Shown here: one piece after another, positions 21,430-32,285 of the stretch
How positions within the stretch are numbered: position 1 is the stretch's first letter
Layout: every line of letters begins with the position of its first letter
DNA from: Eumeta japonica
Taxonomy: Eukaryota; Arthropoda; Insecta; Lepidoptera; Psychidae
DNA: 64,000 bases
Assembly: GCA_005406025.1 (NCBI GenBank)
Contig: BGZK01001307.1
Location: 1-64,000, forward strand
Direction: 5' to 3'
Program-made: the position numbers and the translations under genes
The notes under the pieces: generated by a model
The model's database searches: none
Told to the model about the DNA's origin: nothing
Seen by the model: only the letters and a program-made list of their open reading frames with translations

Positions 21430-22549
21430 TACGGGGTCTGCTATTTATGTGTCCGGAATATTAAAAAAAAAACAAACATTTATCACTTAATATGGTTTTA
21501 TTGCTTTTCAAAATGTTCGTCTTGATGGTCGATGCACTTTTGGATACGCTGAAATCAATTTTTATAGCACTTTTTCGATTCTGATTGCGATATCTCCAAA
21601 ATGTGCATTTTGAATGCATCAACGGTTTCTTCGCTGCTCGGAAAACGTTAACCACGTAATTTATTCTTGGGAATAAATAAAATGTTTGGTGCCGAATCGG
21701 GGCTATACGGTGGATGACCGGAAAATTCGATCTTTTGACCTTCCAAAAAATGAATTGTTTCCGTCGATGTGTGACAGCTAGCATTATCATGATTAAGAAT
21801 GATTCTGCGTTGTCGGTTGTTCTTTCTTATTTCTCTAAACACTTCTGGCAAACAAATGGTCGTGTACTACACCGAATTAACCATTTTAAGATTCTCTAGT
21901 AGCACTGAAACCACATGTCCATTTATATTACAAAAGCAAGCAACCATTTGCTTCAATCGACACGAGCCTGTTTTTGATCAATGCTCAAGTTGTGCGGAAT
22001 TCAACGCGACAATTATTTTTACAGACAAATTTTTATTTATTCAATGTCTTATACATGCTTGTTATACTTATGCCCAGGGACGCCTTTATCTTGCGATACG
22101 TAACATGACGATCTTACATTATTAGTTCCCGCACAGAATTAATATTTTATGATACAACAACCGATTTAGGGCGACCTTTTTTTTTACTTCGTGTACCGTG
22201 CGTCGTCCGTGAGCATAAATCATCCACGATTAAATTCACTAAACCAGTGACACACAGTAGTTTTCGATAGTACTTCGTCTCCAAAAGTAGAAGTGAGTTG
22301 ATCAATGCACTGTTTTTTTAGTCAGCTCACGTCGAAAATTTTAATAAATTGAAAATTTTTTAATAATTAATCCATGGTGATAAAGATGCGCGATTTTCAA
22401 AATGACGCCACAATGGTAAAACAATTGGCAGTTACATGAAACAAACTGTATTCTACAGCCGAGGAGTTCCGTTTTCAAATGTTCTAATTACTTTTTAAAT
22501 AGTGCTCTGTATGTGGCCAGTTCCGGATACATAAATAGCAGCCCTCGTA
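21430..22549 (-). mobile_element. mariner-type (IS630/Tc1/mariner) DNA transposon, inactivated
   Basis: Terminal inverted repeats lie at 21432-21458 and 22521-22547: 27 bp each with 3 mismatches, sharing CTGCTATTTATGT and TCCGGAA. Each is flanked directly by TA (21430-21431 and 22548-22549), the mariner target duplication. Length with flanks is 1,120 bp, short of the usual 1.3 kb, because of an internal deletion in the transposase. Orientation is minus. The transposase copy is described separately. Intact mariners move by cut-and-paste through a DD34D transposase binding these ends; this one lacks a working enzyme but its ends might still be recognised by a related transposase. Confidence 0.92.
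21498..22335 (-). pseudogene. mariner transposase, multiply broken
   Basis: Reading the minus strand from about 22335, the N-terminal part gives QCIDQLTSTFGDEVLSK, a CHWFSEFNRG helix-turn-helix-like region followed by a stop, then KGRPKSVVV and a RELI/RHVTYR-like stretch. The frame then jumps at about 21960 from 'QARVDW' directly to 'SKQMVAC', so the segment with the first catalytic Asp (usual context GDES) is deleted. The second Asp motif LNHDNASCHTS is intact at 21780-21800, and HPPYSPDSAP follows. The third Asp, expected as PND, is lost: the sequence reads PNILF, with a few codons deleted. The C-terminal end reads EETVDAFKMHILEI ... KCIDHQDEHFEKQ and stops at 21498-21500. A TGA replaces a Trp before FQRIQKC. 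At least two of three catalytic Asp are gone, so it is dead. Confidence 0.9.
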
Positions 22550-23389
22550 TGTCCCTACGAGATCGTTCGAAAATTTAATATGAAGTATTGATAAACTGTC
22601 AATCGCAAATGAAATGAAATAGTTATTCATATAGTTATGTTATTTGTTTTTAACAAAATATATGAATTCTGTAGTTTGTACCTTTTGTATCGACAATACA
22701 TGTATATAAATAACGGAAATAACCATGATTAACAGATGACGACAAGCGGATAAGGTCAAATGGTAGTGTGTCATTGATGCCACCTAATTTTTTCACATTT
22801 AAATATTTATATAACGTTCGCGTTTAATGGTTTTGTAAAATAAAACTTAACTAAAACACGCCAAAATGGTAGGCAAAACGCTTTCGTTTAATGATGATGT
22901 TTGTAAATTATAAGTGTACAAGATGCAGGCCAGGGTTTCATACATTTGTGAAATATCTTCTTTTGTTTGTAAAAAGTGAGTGTACACCTCATGTCGACAC
23001 ATAAGGTTATAAAGTGGTATGTCAGAACTGGGGTTGGAACCTTGACCAAGACTGAAATCATACCTAGGTTGAGGATTCGAATCAGTCTACTCCTAAGCTC
23101 GTATTTCAATAAAAACCGAATTAAATTCGGATGTAAAGCGAGAAAGATGGATGAAGGTCCTTATGCTACGATCTTATCTTATCCTTCATGGGCGACGATG
23201 ATCACTCTTTGATAAATTGCATACTCGTTTTCCCCTAGAAATGCTATAAAAAAATAAAACAACGATCATGGACAAATTTTAATTTACGCCCAGCGTTTTG
23301 GTCCACATGGTCACAAACAACTAGTAGCTATATGTTTATCAAAATTATTATAAACCTTTATTTATTCATTTTCATTGCTATAAAATATA
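22550..23389. other. AT-rich DNA, nothing recognised
   Basis: Flank of the mariner copy. Short frames near 22888-23212 on both strands overlap one another and carry no domain. A 'gaggattcgaatcagtctac' word near 23052 resembles a tRNA B box but no A box or cloverleaf was found. Confidence 0.5.
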
Positions 23390-23645
23390 TTTTTTAGAGA
23401 TAGGCGACAGGTAAACAAACAGGCAAGCCGTCAGAGAGTAGATAGTCATTGCCGCCCATGGATACTCGCAACTCCAAAGTCACCACGCGTTGCCGGTCCC
23501 TTGGGAGGGAATAAAATATCTAATGAAGGAGGATCGGACAAATGAAAGGAGATGAAAGGAGTGGGCCCATTGGAACTCACATTTACTGGACGAAATGCAA
23601 CAGTGTCTGAGCTACGTTATTGAGTTAAAATATAAACGATTACAA
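23390..23645 (-). repeat. SINE/LINE 3' tail, minus orientation
   Basis: On the minus strand it reads '...ttattccctcccaagggacc', 'ggcaacgcg', 'tatccatgggcggcaatgac', 'tatctactctctgacggctt' and 'gcctgtttg'. The same 'ccatgggcggc ... catctact' module occurs on the plus strand at 27485-27520 with a poly(A) end. This tail belongs to a lepidopteran non-LTR retroelement or its SINE partners. It lies just downstream (in minus sense) of the 120-nt exon candidate. Confidence 0.6.
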
Positions 23646-23670
23646 CAAATTTTTCTCTGATGGGCCTCAC

Positions 23671-23790
23671 AGCTCGCCTTGGTCACGGTGCCCTCATTCA
23701 GTTCAGTGGCGAGCGTCATTAGAGTAGCCTGTAACTGAGTACGGGTCCTCATCAGGATACCGAGAGACGCGGACAGGTAGTCGTCGTCTG
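23671..23790 (-). CDS. Candidate 120-nt internal coding exon, phase 1-1
   Basis: Role unknown. On the minus strand a good acceptor (CTCCAAACTCATTTCAG, AG at 23791-23792) is followed by exactly 120 nt and then a donor, AGCT/GTGAGG (GT at 23669-23670). With one base carried in, the exon reads x-DDDYLSASLGI ... LATELNEGTVTKAS-x over 39 full codons without a stop. Third positions are mostly G or C over the whole length, unlike the AT-rich surroundings and unlike the other two frames, one of which stops early. The peptide is an acidic start plus an amphipathic helix-like stretch (LGILMRTRTQLQATLMTLAT). Length is a multiple of three and both introns would be phase 1, so it could be skipped without frame change, as in a cassette exon. 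No family was recognised. A retroelement-captured fragment is the main alternative. Confidence 0.5.
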
Positions 23791-23799
23791 CTGAAATGA

Positions 23800-24150
23800 G
23801 TTTGGAGCATTCTGCCGTCAGTATTGAAAAATGGACGCTGGTCGTCTTTTCATCTAATCGTTTTATAACAAATTATAGCGCGAATTCAACATCATTCTAG
23901 AGAAGAAGAATTCAGAGTGGTCGATTTTCGACTATAGCGTTGAATTATCGACTCTCCCTTTACGGTAGAATGCAGCGTTGCCGCCAACCCCATCGAGAAA
24001 AATTTCTCGAAAAAAATATTAGTGTTCAAATTTATATTACCCTAAAGCATAAAATTACCTGGAAAATTTGATTAAGCTAAAGAATTATTAGCTCTCGCTG
24101 AAAATACTCTTATTAGCATATCGTTCACGTAGCCATGAGTAGTAAATGAC
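23800..24150. other. Presumed intron upstream of the 120-nt exon, AT-rich
   Basis: No exon or element recognised between the exon acceptor and the GC island. The stretch has scattered TCGA words and A/T runs. Confidence 0.4.
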
Positions 24151-25080
24151 GTGAGGCGAATGCGCAGCAAAAGCAAAATCGAGCGTGTCAAATTCGCTTT
24201 ATGCGGCACACAACAATCCGTCGGACTCTCCACCTCGGTACAGATCGGGGCGCATCTACCCGTGCTCCGGTACCGGAGCTATCGCTACCGGCTCGGCGCC
24301 CGCGCACTTCAAAGCTCGCCGACAAAGGCGCCGCCGCTTTCGTCCCTCCCCCGCGCCGCCTCGTACCGCCCGACAACCTGTCATCACGGTCACGGCTCAG
24401 CCCCACCGTTTGCCTCGGGCGAAATGATTACTAATGTCCATTAACTTCGTTTTAAGTTTAGATCGCACTTAATTCGTAGGTTGTCGTGTCATTTACATAA
24501 AACCGAAGGCGGCCGTTCGATTTTATTATGACTTCGTACATCGATAATTAATGAATTTCGAGTCCCCTCGGGCGCATTTCACGAGCTAATGACATTCATT
24601 TCGAATTAATGCAGCGATGAGCACTGAAAATAACATTTTACTGTCGTCTCCTTGTGCCTACATATTGAATAACGAACGGTAGGTACTATTATATTTACAA
24701 CTTCGATGTTTACTAGACGCAAAACAGCTCTCGTACTCGCAAACGAAGCGACCATCAATAGGTTGAGACGGCGGGCGAATGCATCTCTAATCGTATTGGA
24801 GCGTGCCCAAAAACTACTGCTGCGCCGCGTCTCGAGGAGCCGGCGTCGCCTTTTAATTGCGCGCATTAAGAGTTGAGCTTCTTATTAATAGCTTGATTAC
24901 TGGGCGGGCGGCGGCCGGCCGCGCGCCGCCCGCCGCCCGCCGCACGCCGCACGCTGCGCGGGGATCCGCCTTAAGGATCTTACACTCGGATGCGCCCCGT
25001 TCCTTAGCCGCTGCAAAAAGAAAATGCAGCATTATACTGAGCCAGAATCAGTGGAGTGGCGTCTAACTGCATACGATGGT
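24151..25080. other. Pair of GC islands separated by AT-rich motif-dense DNA
   Basis: Islands at 24180-24430 and 24890-24990 (GGGCGGGCGGCGGCCGGCCG near 24903) flank a stretch with repeated homeodomain-type cores (ATTAAT, TTAATG, TAATTAATG at about 24546). Several short frames on both strands are open in the islands and none is favoured by splice context. The build (GC core plus TAAT and ATTA words, no repeat signature) suggests conserved regulatory DNA; this is inference. Confidence 0.35.
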
Positions 25081-25865
25081 CTGGCGGGGTTTCGGCTGTG
25101 ATTTGTTTCAAGAGTGTAGATCTCAATGGATAAACATTCACTACTATAAAACTTTTGCAAATTGCAGATTATTAAACTTTTTTGTCATAACAATGTACAG
25201 TTTTATCGATTTTTAACTTATCATAATGTTAAGTTTTCATAAACGAAAACGTAGTAGGATTCGAGTCATAGCTTATTATTTATTATATTGCTATAAAATA
25301 GTAAATAGAGACGTATTTAAATAATTTGGATTGCGTCCTCGTACAGCAAAAGACGATGAGGACGCAGCGGTGAGGGCTGGCACCTATGGTGGAGTTCTTC
25401 AACGACGAAATTATATGGTTTTATAAGTACGTAATATGTATATAAAGTGTTACACCTCACTTTTATAGTTAAAGTTTGATTTCACTAGCTATAAAACTTT
25501 CCTGCCGCGGACTGTATATAAAAATCGATTCTCAAGGAGTAAATCCCAATAAATTCCAAGAAGTATGTTTTTCTAATAATATTAATAAATCAGATATTAT
25601 AATATATTCTGTAATATAATTGCAAGAGTTTAAAAAACAAATGCTAAAAACACTGAAAGTTGCGTACATGTTTGTAACAGTCCTATGTAATTTTTTTATG
25701 TCGAATATTAATTTTATAATCAATATTCGACGTTTGTTTTTGTCTTAACGAATTATCAAGTACCTAGTGTATTCAGATATTTATATGATGGAAAAACTTG
25801 AAATCCATTTTAAGACGCACTCATTGAGATATCTCACAGTTTTAAAGAGCTGCATCATCGTTTTA
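25081..25865. other. AT-rich DNA with a GC-stem hairpin
   Basis: Near 25330-25365 GCGTCCTC and GAGGACGC face each other across a short loop (…TGCGTCCTCGT, then ACGATGAGGACGCA). A repeat-like word 'cctgccgcggactgtatata' lies near 25500. No gene was seen. Confidence 0.45.
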
Positions 25866-26205
25866 TTGATCGTTTTCCGTGAAAGCGGCGCCGAATATAT
25901 CGGAATCGATCGTGGATCGCGGCGCGCCGTAAATCGCGGTGTTGTCGGCCGATAGCGGCGCCCGCGCCGGCCCTCGCGCGCTATGTATCGTATCATTTGC
26001 GAAGCGGCGCGGGAAGTATTTCGAGTGCTACCGGCGAATATTCCGGCCGTTAAACGCATCAGCGATTCGCATTGCAGGCGCAGAACATCTTACTTTATCT
26101 TGCGGCCTAATGAGCGAGGCGGCGCTCGCTTTTGATACGAGACGTATACTCGATTCGATTCTCCGCGGGGAATCGAATCCAGTACACGTCTCATTTGTTA
26201 TGTAA
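25866..26205. other. GC island with perfect 10-bp hairpin
   Basis: CpG-dense segment (GGCGGCGCTCGC, CGCGGCGCGCCG). A perfect stem GATTCGATTC / GAATCGAATC sits at 26152-26179 with an 8-nt loop. Plus (25939-26205) and minus (25781-26059, 26028-26234) frames overlap; none is favoured. Candidate conserved element. Confidence 0.35.
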
Positions 26206-26630
26206 TTTTTATGATAGAATGATATGTTTGTCATATGATTTTATTATAACTCCTGAAAATCGTAGTCTAGAATTCAAGTCCACTGTAGCATAACATCAAA
26301 CCATTATAAGCCTATCAAAATTGTGATTTGGGAAATAATGAACTCACTAAACCGCAATCTTCTGGATGTAAGAAAAATGAAGTTTTAGTTTCTATACTAG
26401 GGCAAGGTGTAACTCGCCGTCGCTCTGTGACAAAATTAAAGATTCAGGAGCAATTTCTTCAATAGTACTTTTGTTAAGTATAATATTAATGCCGGCCAGG
26501 ACTTTAATATAATCATGCCATTGTACAACATAAAATTCTTCACACCTCGTAATAATACTATACTTTATATACTTTAAAAGTATTTTTTTAGAATCTTCAT
26601 CAATAAGCATCACAGCAAACGATTCCGTGA
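26206..26630. other. AT-rich spacer, nothing recognised
   Basis: A 73-codon minus frame (26392-26613) is present but carries no recognisable motif and its composition is that of the background. Confidence 0.5.
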
Positions 26631-27075
26631 CATCAGTTCGTCAGTTTAACTACGATATCTTCAGCGAGCTTTGGACGCTTACCGCTGGGCGGCGCGGCGG
26701 CGCAGGCCGCCTGACTCACGCGGGGTGAGTGCTGCTCGCGATTAAGATGGGCCCGATGAAGACGCAGCGCACACGCTGAAGTGTTTCCTAATTACTCGCA
26801 TCAATCAGCCCGGCCGGCCGGGTCGACCGCCAATCAAGTAATTGCATCGCGTGCATCGACTTTTCGGCCTCGATAATAATAGGCATTTTATTGCTGGTAA
26901 TGGAGTCTCTAGGGCTGGCTAATGCCGCGTCCGCTTTCAATTTGGCCTAATGTATGCAAGCGGTCCCAACTACTGACTTGGGGGTACTCGCGTCGTATCG
27001 TACGAGGGCCTATTGATTATAGTGATTGGATATTGATCTAACTCGAGGCAATCGGCGATGATTCAAGTTTTGAGG
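26631..27075. other. GC island passing into unique-looking regulatory-type DNA
   Basis: The core at 26685-26830 is CpG-rich (GGCGGCGCGGCGGCGCAGGC) and is followed by a balanced stretch with words such as ATTTTATTGC, GGCTAATGCC and GGCCTAATG. No repeat signature and no favoured frame. It has the look of a conserved noncoding element. Confidence 0.35.
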
Positions 27076-27370
27076 GTAAGCAACCACATTTGAATGATAG
27101 GGAGTTGAATCGGTAATAATTTATTATTGAAGTTAAGAGAATATTGCTTGTGTTCTATAATGTATGTGTATCTTGGCAACCGAGCTTTACTCTGTGTCTT
27201 TCGAATTTGCCAAGGAAATATGCTAACTTTCCACGAGAAAAGTTGCTTATGTTGATTTATAACAATAAGTATTTAGATACATAATATACATACACTATGT
27301 AGTATGCAAAGTTCACTTGCTACCTGCTCTTCAGGTAAAAATATCACGTAGTGACATGGTGCTTATGTTC
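27076..27370. other. AT-rich spacer
   Basis: Nothing recognised. Confidence 0.5.
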
Positions 27371-27580
27371 TAATTTATGTCATGTAGTGCCATCTGTTGT
27401 TGGGAACGTTGCATTATGCCTACTGGTATCTCGCCACTACATTCAAAAGCATACCAACGATGTTACGACCTAACAAATGACTCCTCTGTGTCCATGGGCG
27501 GCCATAACCATCTACTGGCTAGCATGTTCTCAGTTAGATCGATCGTGTCATTTGCGGTTACTGATTAAAAAAAAAAAAGA
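27371..27580 (+). repeat. SINE/LINE tail with poly(A), plus orientation
   Basis: Contains 'tagtgccatctgttgttggg', 'tgtgtccatgggcggccata' and 'accatctactggctagc', and ends at an A12 run at 27568-27579. The CCATGGGCGGC module and following 'catctact' match the minus-oriented tail at 23390-23645. The 63-codon frame here is part of the repeat. A retroposed element with its poly(A) end is the best reading. Confidence 0.6.
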
Positions 27581-28010
27581 GGTTTTTATCACATCTCAAT
27601 GTTTTGAGATAAAGTTATTCTGACTATTTTTACGATGATGTGTGTGTCTGTAAGTTTGTGTATGTGCAAGTATTTATCTCAAAAAATTTAGTACCATCCT
27701 AAACTGCGTCGAGTATCACAAACAGGATTGAAATCTGTTTTCGAAAAAATAAAAAAAGATGTTTATTCAAAGTTACTTTTAAATTAGTAATTGATCGATT
27801 TTTAGAATTCCGTCACAATATTTTCACTTGACGCCCAAATTCAGCGATTTTTGCTGTTTGTAGTAATGTTTATAAATCGCTTAAATATAATAAAAACCTT
27901 TTAAGTTTTTGTATTTACGTGACTCAGTGCCCTAAAATAGGTGGACTTAATTTTTGTCATGACTATATTGTATTAGTGGAGAAAGAATGACTTTATCCCC
28001 ACCGTAGGGC
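27581..28010. other. AT-rich DNA with GTGTGTGTCTG word
   Basis: The word 'gatgtgtgtgtctgtaagtt' resembles pieces of lepidopteran dispersed repeats. No gene. Confidence 0.45.
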
Positions 28011-28870
28011 TTCTTTGACTTCTTATGAAGGGCTTCTCATGAAGATTAAAGTTATTGTTTCTCTGAGAAAAACTATATATCAGTTTTGTACTAAGTTATT
28101 TGCTTTTTACAAGCTTTTATTTAGTTTCACCTGTCCCGTTGTCTGTCTGTCGGTCTTTAATCAAATCTTGCAAGTTAAATTTGATCCTTTTCTCAGTTTC
28201 CGATTGAGTTGAAATTTTGCATGTATGTATAAATCGGATGACAATGCAATATTATTATGACATAGATCTGATGATGGAGCTGGAAGGTGGCCATAGTAAC
28301 TTCATAATTAAACGAGGCAACCCCGTGGAGTTTGGGCTCATTTGATTTGTGTTGACGAGTACTTTGATACTATATGGTGATCATGGTCTGATGATGGAGC
28401 TGGAAGGTGGACATAAGGACTCCGTAATTAAACGACAAAACCCCATCGAGTTTGGACTCGTTTGATTCGTCTTGACGAGTACTTTGATACTATATAGTAA
28501 CCAGGGTCTGATGATGGAGCTGGAAGGTGGCCTTACGAACTCCGTAATTAAACGACGCAACCTCATCGAGTTTCGGCTCGTCTGATTTTTCTTGACGAGT
28601 ATCTTGATTGGCGTGAATATGCAACTCCAACAAATTTGGGAAAAAAGTTCGTTCCATTTTGTTACGAATGTGGATTATGTCTGATTGATTAGATGGATGA
28701 CCCAATGCCAAGGTGAGCACGTACCGAGGGCGGTATGTCATATCGCTAACGTTGCGCCTTAGGTTATCAGGGCGAACCCTGTTATACTGGAGCCCTTATC
28801 CCTCTACAACGGACCTCTAGAGGGATGGACCGTTTTTGTCCTATACTCGTGGGAACAACATGAACAAAAA
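28011..28870 (+). repeat. Repeat block with exact 120-bp triplication
   Basis: It starts with 'cccgttgtctgtctgtcggt' and 'gagttgaaattttgcatgta', typical of lepidopteran repeats. The word CTGATGATGGAGCTGGAAGG begins at 28268, 28388 and 28508, so three units are spaced exactly 120 bp. Each continues with 'taattaaacgac', 'gagtttgggctc' and 'gacgagtactttgatac'. After the third unit comes unrelated sequence with an 8-bp hairpin TCCCTCTA ... TAGAGGGA (near 28798-28823) and an A10 run at about 28866. Helitron-like is a guess based on the 3' hairpin. Minus frames at 28381-28741 are products of the repeat. Confidence 0.65.
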
Positions 28871-28989
28871 AAAAACTACTACACATAGAAAACGACGTTT
28901 AGAGAAAGCAAAATTGAAGTGACAGGAGAAGATTGCTAATGAAAGCGATGTCCAGCGCAACGCTTAGAAAAAATAAAGTTAGCAGTAGC

Positions 28990-29145
28990 TAAACATACAG
29001 AAAACGAATCGTTAGAATAACGCACAAATAGGCAAGATACCGAGAGAATACGTACACAAGAGAGAAAAAAAAACCGAATCTTTAGAACAACGTACTAATA
29101 GGCAAGATATTGATAGAATACATACACGAGAGAGAAGAAAAAATT
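28990..29145 (+). pseudogene. Degenerate charged repeat ORF, 70-bp duplicated unit
   Basis: Two units starting at about 29000 and 29070 translate to ENESLE*RTNRQDTERIRTQ and TESLEQRTNRQDIDRIHTRE. The spacing of 70 bp (one base over 23 codons) breaks the frame, and there is a TAA in the first unit. Highly charged SLEQRTNRQ-type repeats of this kind occur at the N-terminus of some Helitron-like Rep/helicase proteins, which would fit the block before it, but no helicase domain is present here. This is a dead fragment. Confidence 0.4.
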
Positions 29146-30010
29146 CGAATTAAAAATACTTAAAAGTTAAAAAAAAATTAAAGAAAAAAAATCTTTTTTA
29201 AAAACAAGCTTTTACTGTTTGTTAATAAAATGAACTAAAAAGTTAAAAATAAATTAACTTTAACAAGAAATAGAAAACTTTATAAGTTCATTGTAACCTA
29301 TAACGATAATTAAGCTTCTTCGTCTACTACAAAATAATACCATATCAAGAAAAATTGAAATAAAAAATGCAATATCGGCCTATAATCGTCAAAAAGCCAA
29401 ATCAAAATATAAAGATCGTAAACGGTTAGAAAGAGCTTCTCAACAATAGTCCAAGGATATCCATAAAACATTACATAACTGCCTGGGATGTAAAAGAATG
29501 AAGACGTCCGAGCACATCAACGACGGCGCCAGTACATCTGCGGCTGGGAAGACCGAGGCCATGCAAGTGAATGATGCAATCGCTTCTATATCAACTTTAG
29601 ACTTTATATATGTTAATTATGTACGAACACCGTTCATTAAAGACACATTTGGCAACAGCTAGTACACGTTTTACTGCTAACTTTATAACTACAAAAAATC
29701 CGAAGGACTTCTTAGTATTCGAAAATAATTAAACATATGATTCGTTCAAATCAAATATTATCCGTTACGTATACATAGTCACGTAAAATATAGTCGTGTT
29801 TTTTCTAAATTTTTGAGATACATTTTTTTTTTACTAATGCTTAATAATATTCATATAAAAATACTAAATTTTTAACAGTTACGTAATAAATTAGGAAGTA
29901 AAAAATAACGTGCAAATACGAAATGAATTTTTTGATATATTTAGTTTTTAAGAGTGTCAACAATATCCTGTTCGCCTTAGCCTTCTATTGATTTGAGCAA
30001 ACTGACTTTC
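29146..30010. other. AT-rich DNA after the repeat block
   Basis: The part 29380-29580 still carries lysine/arginine-rich codons and a 'cgacggcgccagtacatctg' word and may belong to the same dead element. Afterwards only AT-rich background. Confidence 0.4.
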
Positions 30011-30605
30011 TCTATACACATCTGCCATGCGGAGCTCAGTCGCGTCTGTGAAGAGGTATTATGACCATCGTCCCCACGCTAACTTATGGAGACTTGAGTA
30101 CTTCAACATTTCAACAAAAATGCGGACCGAGCGTCTCCGACACACAACTTTCGTCATACAATTTTCTTTCATAATTCAAAAAATTGTAGATGTATGCTCT
30201 ACTGAATGATCTAAAAATGCAGCAAGTCCTCAGCAACTCGAGTGATCTATATAGATCACAAAGACACCGCAGGAGCGTCCCGGCGGTCACGTCTTTGGGA
30301 TAGTCGAACATTAGTCAGCGGCCACTTAATCCGGTGGGCGCGGGCGGTCGCCTTGACGCACCATAACGAAACCGATTTAAGATCTGACGCGTGTGAGATC
30401 CGACGCGTCATTGTGGAGACGCGCGGGCAGATGCCGCGAATGCCGCGCGGCGCTCTCACAGCGGCCCTTTTTGTTCTCGGGTCGCCTTCGCCCGGTTGCA
30501 GTTCGGGTAACCTTCAGGGTTTTTATGCACGGGTCACTTTTTTCAGGTGCTGTAAAACTTCCAGTATGCACCATATCAGCATCACTTACACGTTAATCTA
30601 GGTTT
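30011..30605. other. GC island, candidate conserved element
   Basis: CpG-rich from about 30260 to 30540 (GCCGCGAATGCCGCGCGGCG near 30432). The 119-codon plus frame (30242-30601) and two minus frames overlap completely, so openness here is compositional. No domain or convincing splice site was found. Confidence 0.35.
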
Positions 30606-32080
30606 GTTTTGTAACTCGGTATCTTTAATCTATCGATATTTTGCTGCGGCGCTCTCGTTTGTGTCTTATGTCTGGAACATATTTTATTTATTTAACAATG
30701 TTGCAGTTCCAATGCTTTGACCTATTTAATATGCCTTTTTTTCGTCCGAAAAATAGTATATTAACAAGTGAAATCAAGACATTACACGTTAATCTCTATT
30801 ATCTATATCTGTATATCTCTATTATCTCTACTTATTACAGCCCTTGAATAACTATTTTACTGATTGTTTCATCGATGTTCAAGAAAATTTTTATATCGAT
30901 TCGTTGGTTTCGGATGTTATTTGGCTCTCCTTTAGTGTGAGTAATGGTGTGTATCTCGAATACAAATATGGTAAATATTAAATATTGCCTTTCATTTTAT
31001 TTGTGTATTATTCTATAAGGTACATATTTTCTACAATTTTCAAGTAACACCTATTTGCGTCGCCGATACGAGAATATCCCATGTACAAAATCATTGTGGG
31101 TTCTTTATACATATTAACGCTCACAATAGGTCACAAAAGCTCAATAGAAAATCATGCGGCTATAAATCAAAATTCATTAGGAGCCCGGTAAGCCACTTGA
31201 CCTATTACAAAATTATATTTTGCGAACAGTCAGCGGCCGAATAGTATAAAGCTCGGCGCACACCGCCGCAGATGTACGCGATGTTAGACATTAATCACAG
31301 CATGATGTTAGTTAGCTATTGATTTTACTAAGTAACAGCTGAAAATTTAAGAGAATAACATACGAATTAAACTTGTTTTCTACATATACTCATTATCTAA
31401 ACAAACATGAATCGATCCTCGAAAACTTTCGTGAGTTATAAGCAAGATCGATTTTTCATGATTCTCTGTATATTTCTAATATGACTATTGTAGTGTGTTC
31501 CGTACGCTGACAAATGTTGCCTAACGTTCCACAACCGCAGCTTGTAGATATATGGCAATATTTACGATTGCTATACGAAGAGCAATGAAATATACTAAAT
31601 CTTATTTAACGTTCTAGAAAGGGCACGTCCAATTACTTTAAATAAAACATCCAACAATATATTCTCGGTGAAGAAGTGCACTTAAAGACGTCGAAACTTT
31701 TCTTAAAGCGGGCGCAAAAACACTCATTATCGACATGCGTTTCTGTCGCTCAAAATATGACATAGAAGAGGTGTTATAGTCATACGTAATTTAAGTATAT
31801 TCATATTTTTCTGATTGATCTAGAAAACAATCGTTACGTCTGCGCAAAATATTTCATTACGATTTTATATTAGAAACTTAAGACCCTGTGGTGAAATCCA
31901 TATCACATATTGTAACATGTTATATATAGTTTGATACTCGATCCTTCATGTGCGAAGTGACCAAATAATAGACTACGTGAAACTGGTATATCGACATGTG
32001 AACCTGTAATTTGTTGTGTTAAGCGTCTACAAACATTTCGCACATCGAATCGAATATATTGACGTGGACAAAAGAAAAGT
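30606..32080. other. AT-rich DNA, nothing recognised
   Basis: No credible gene. Balanced-composition patches at 31060-31290 and 31480-31560 have no repeat signature. Confidence 0.5.
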
Positions 32081-32285
32081 CGTAGCGAGTGCGTCGGCGA
32101 CCTAAAACGCCGCTCAAAGGCCGATCAGACGCGATCGGCCGTCAGATTAGGACGCGCCCAGTTTTTTGTGCGCGCGCGCCGGTGCCGGTGGCCCCCGCGC
32201 GGGACGCCGCGATGACTTGCGGGAGCGCGCCGGCCGCGCCGGTGAAAGATCGTTTGAACAACATTAGCGTTCAGTTAGTTAGGTA
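32081..32285. other. GC island
   Basis: Dense CpG with GCGCGCGCGCCGG near 32171 and GCCGGCCGCGCCGG near 32228. The 65-codon plus frame has no domain. Confidence 0.35.

Noticed and set aside
21461..21790. 109-codon minus frame inside the mariner
   Set aside because: It is mostly out of frame with the transposase; the real transposase reading switches frames here.
23040..23070. Possible tRNA B box (GATTCGAATC)
   Set aside because: No A box at the right distance and no cloverleaf could be drawn.
28381..28741. Minus frames over the 120-bp repeats
   Set aside because: Repeat of RLITE...PPSSSIIRP simply mirrors the tandem DNA repeat.
28990..29145. CRISPR-like direct repeats
   Set aside because: Only two units without distinct spacers, in a eukaryotic repeat block.
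30242..30601. 119-codon plus frame
   Set aside because: Lies in a CpG-rich island with minus frames open over the same bases; no domain.
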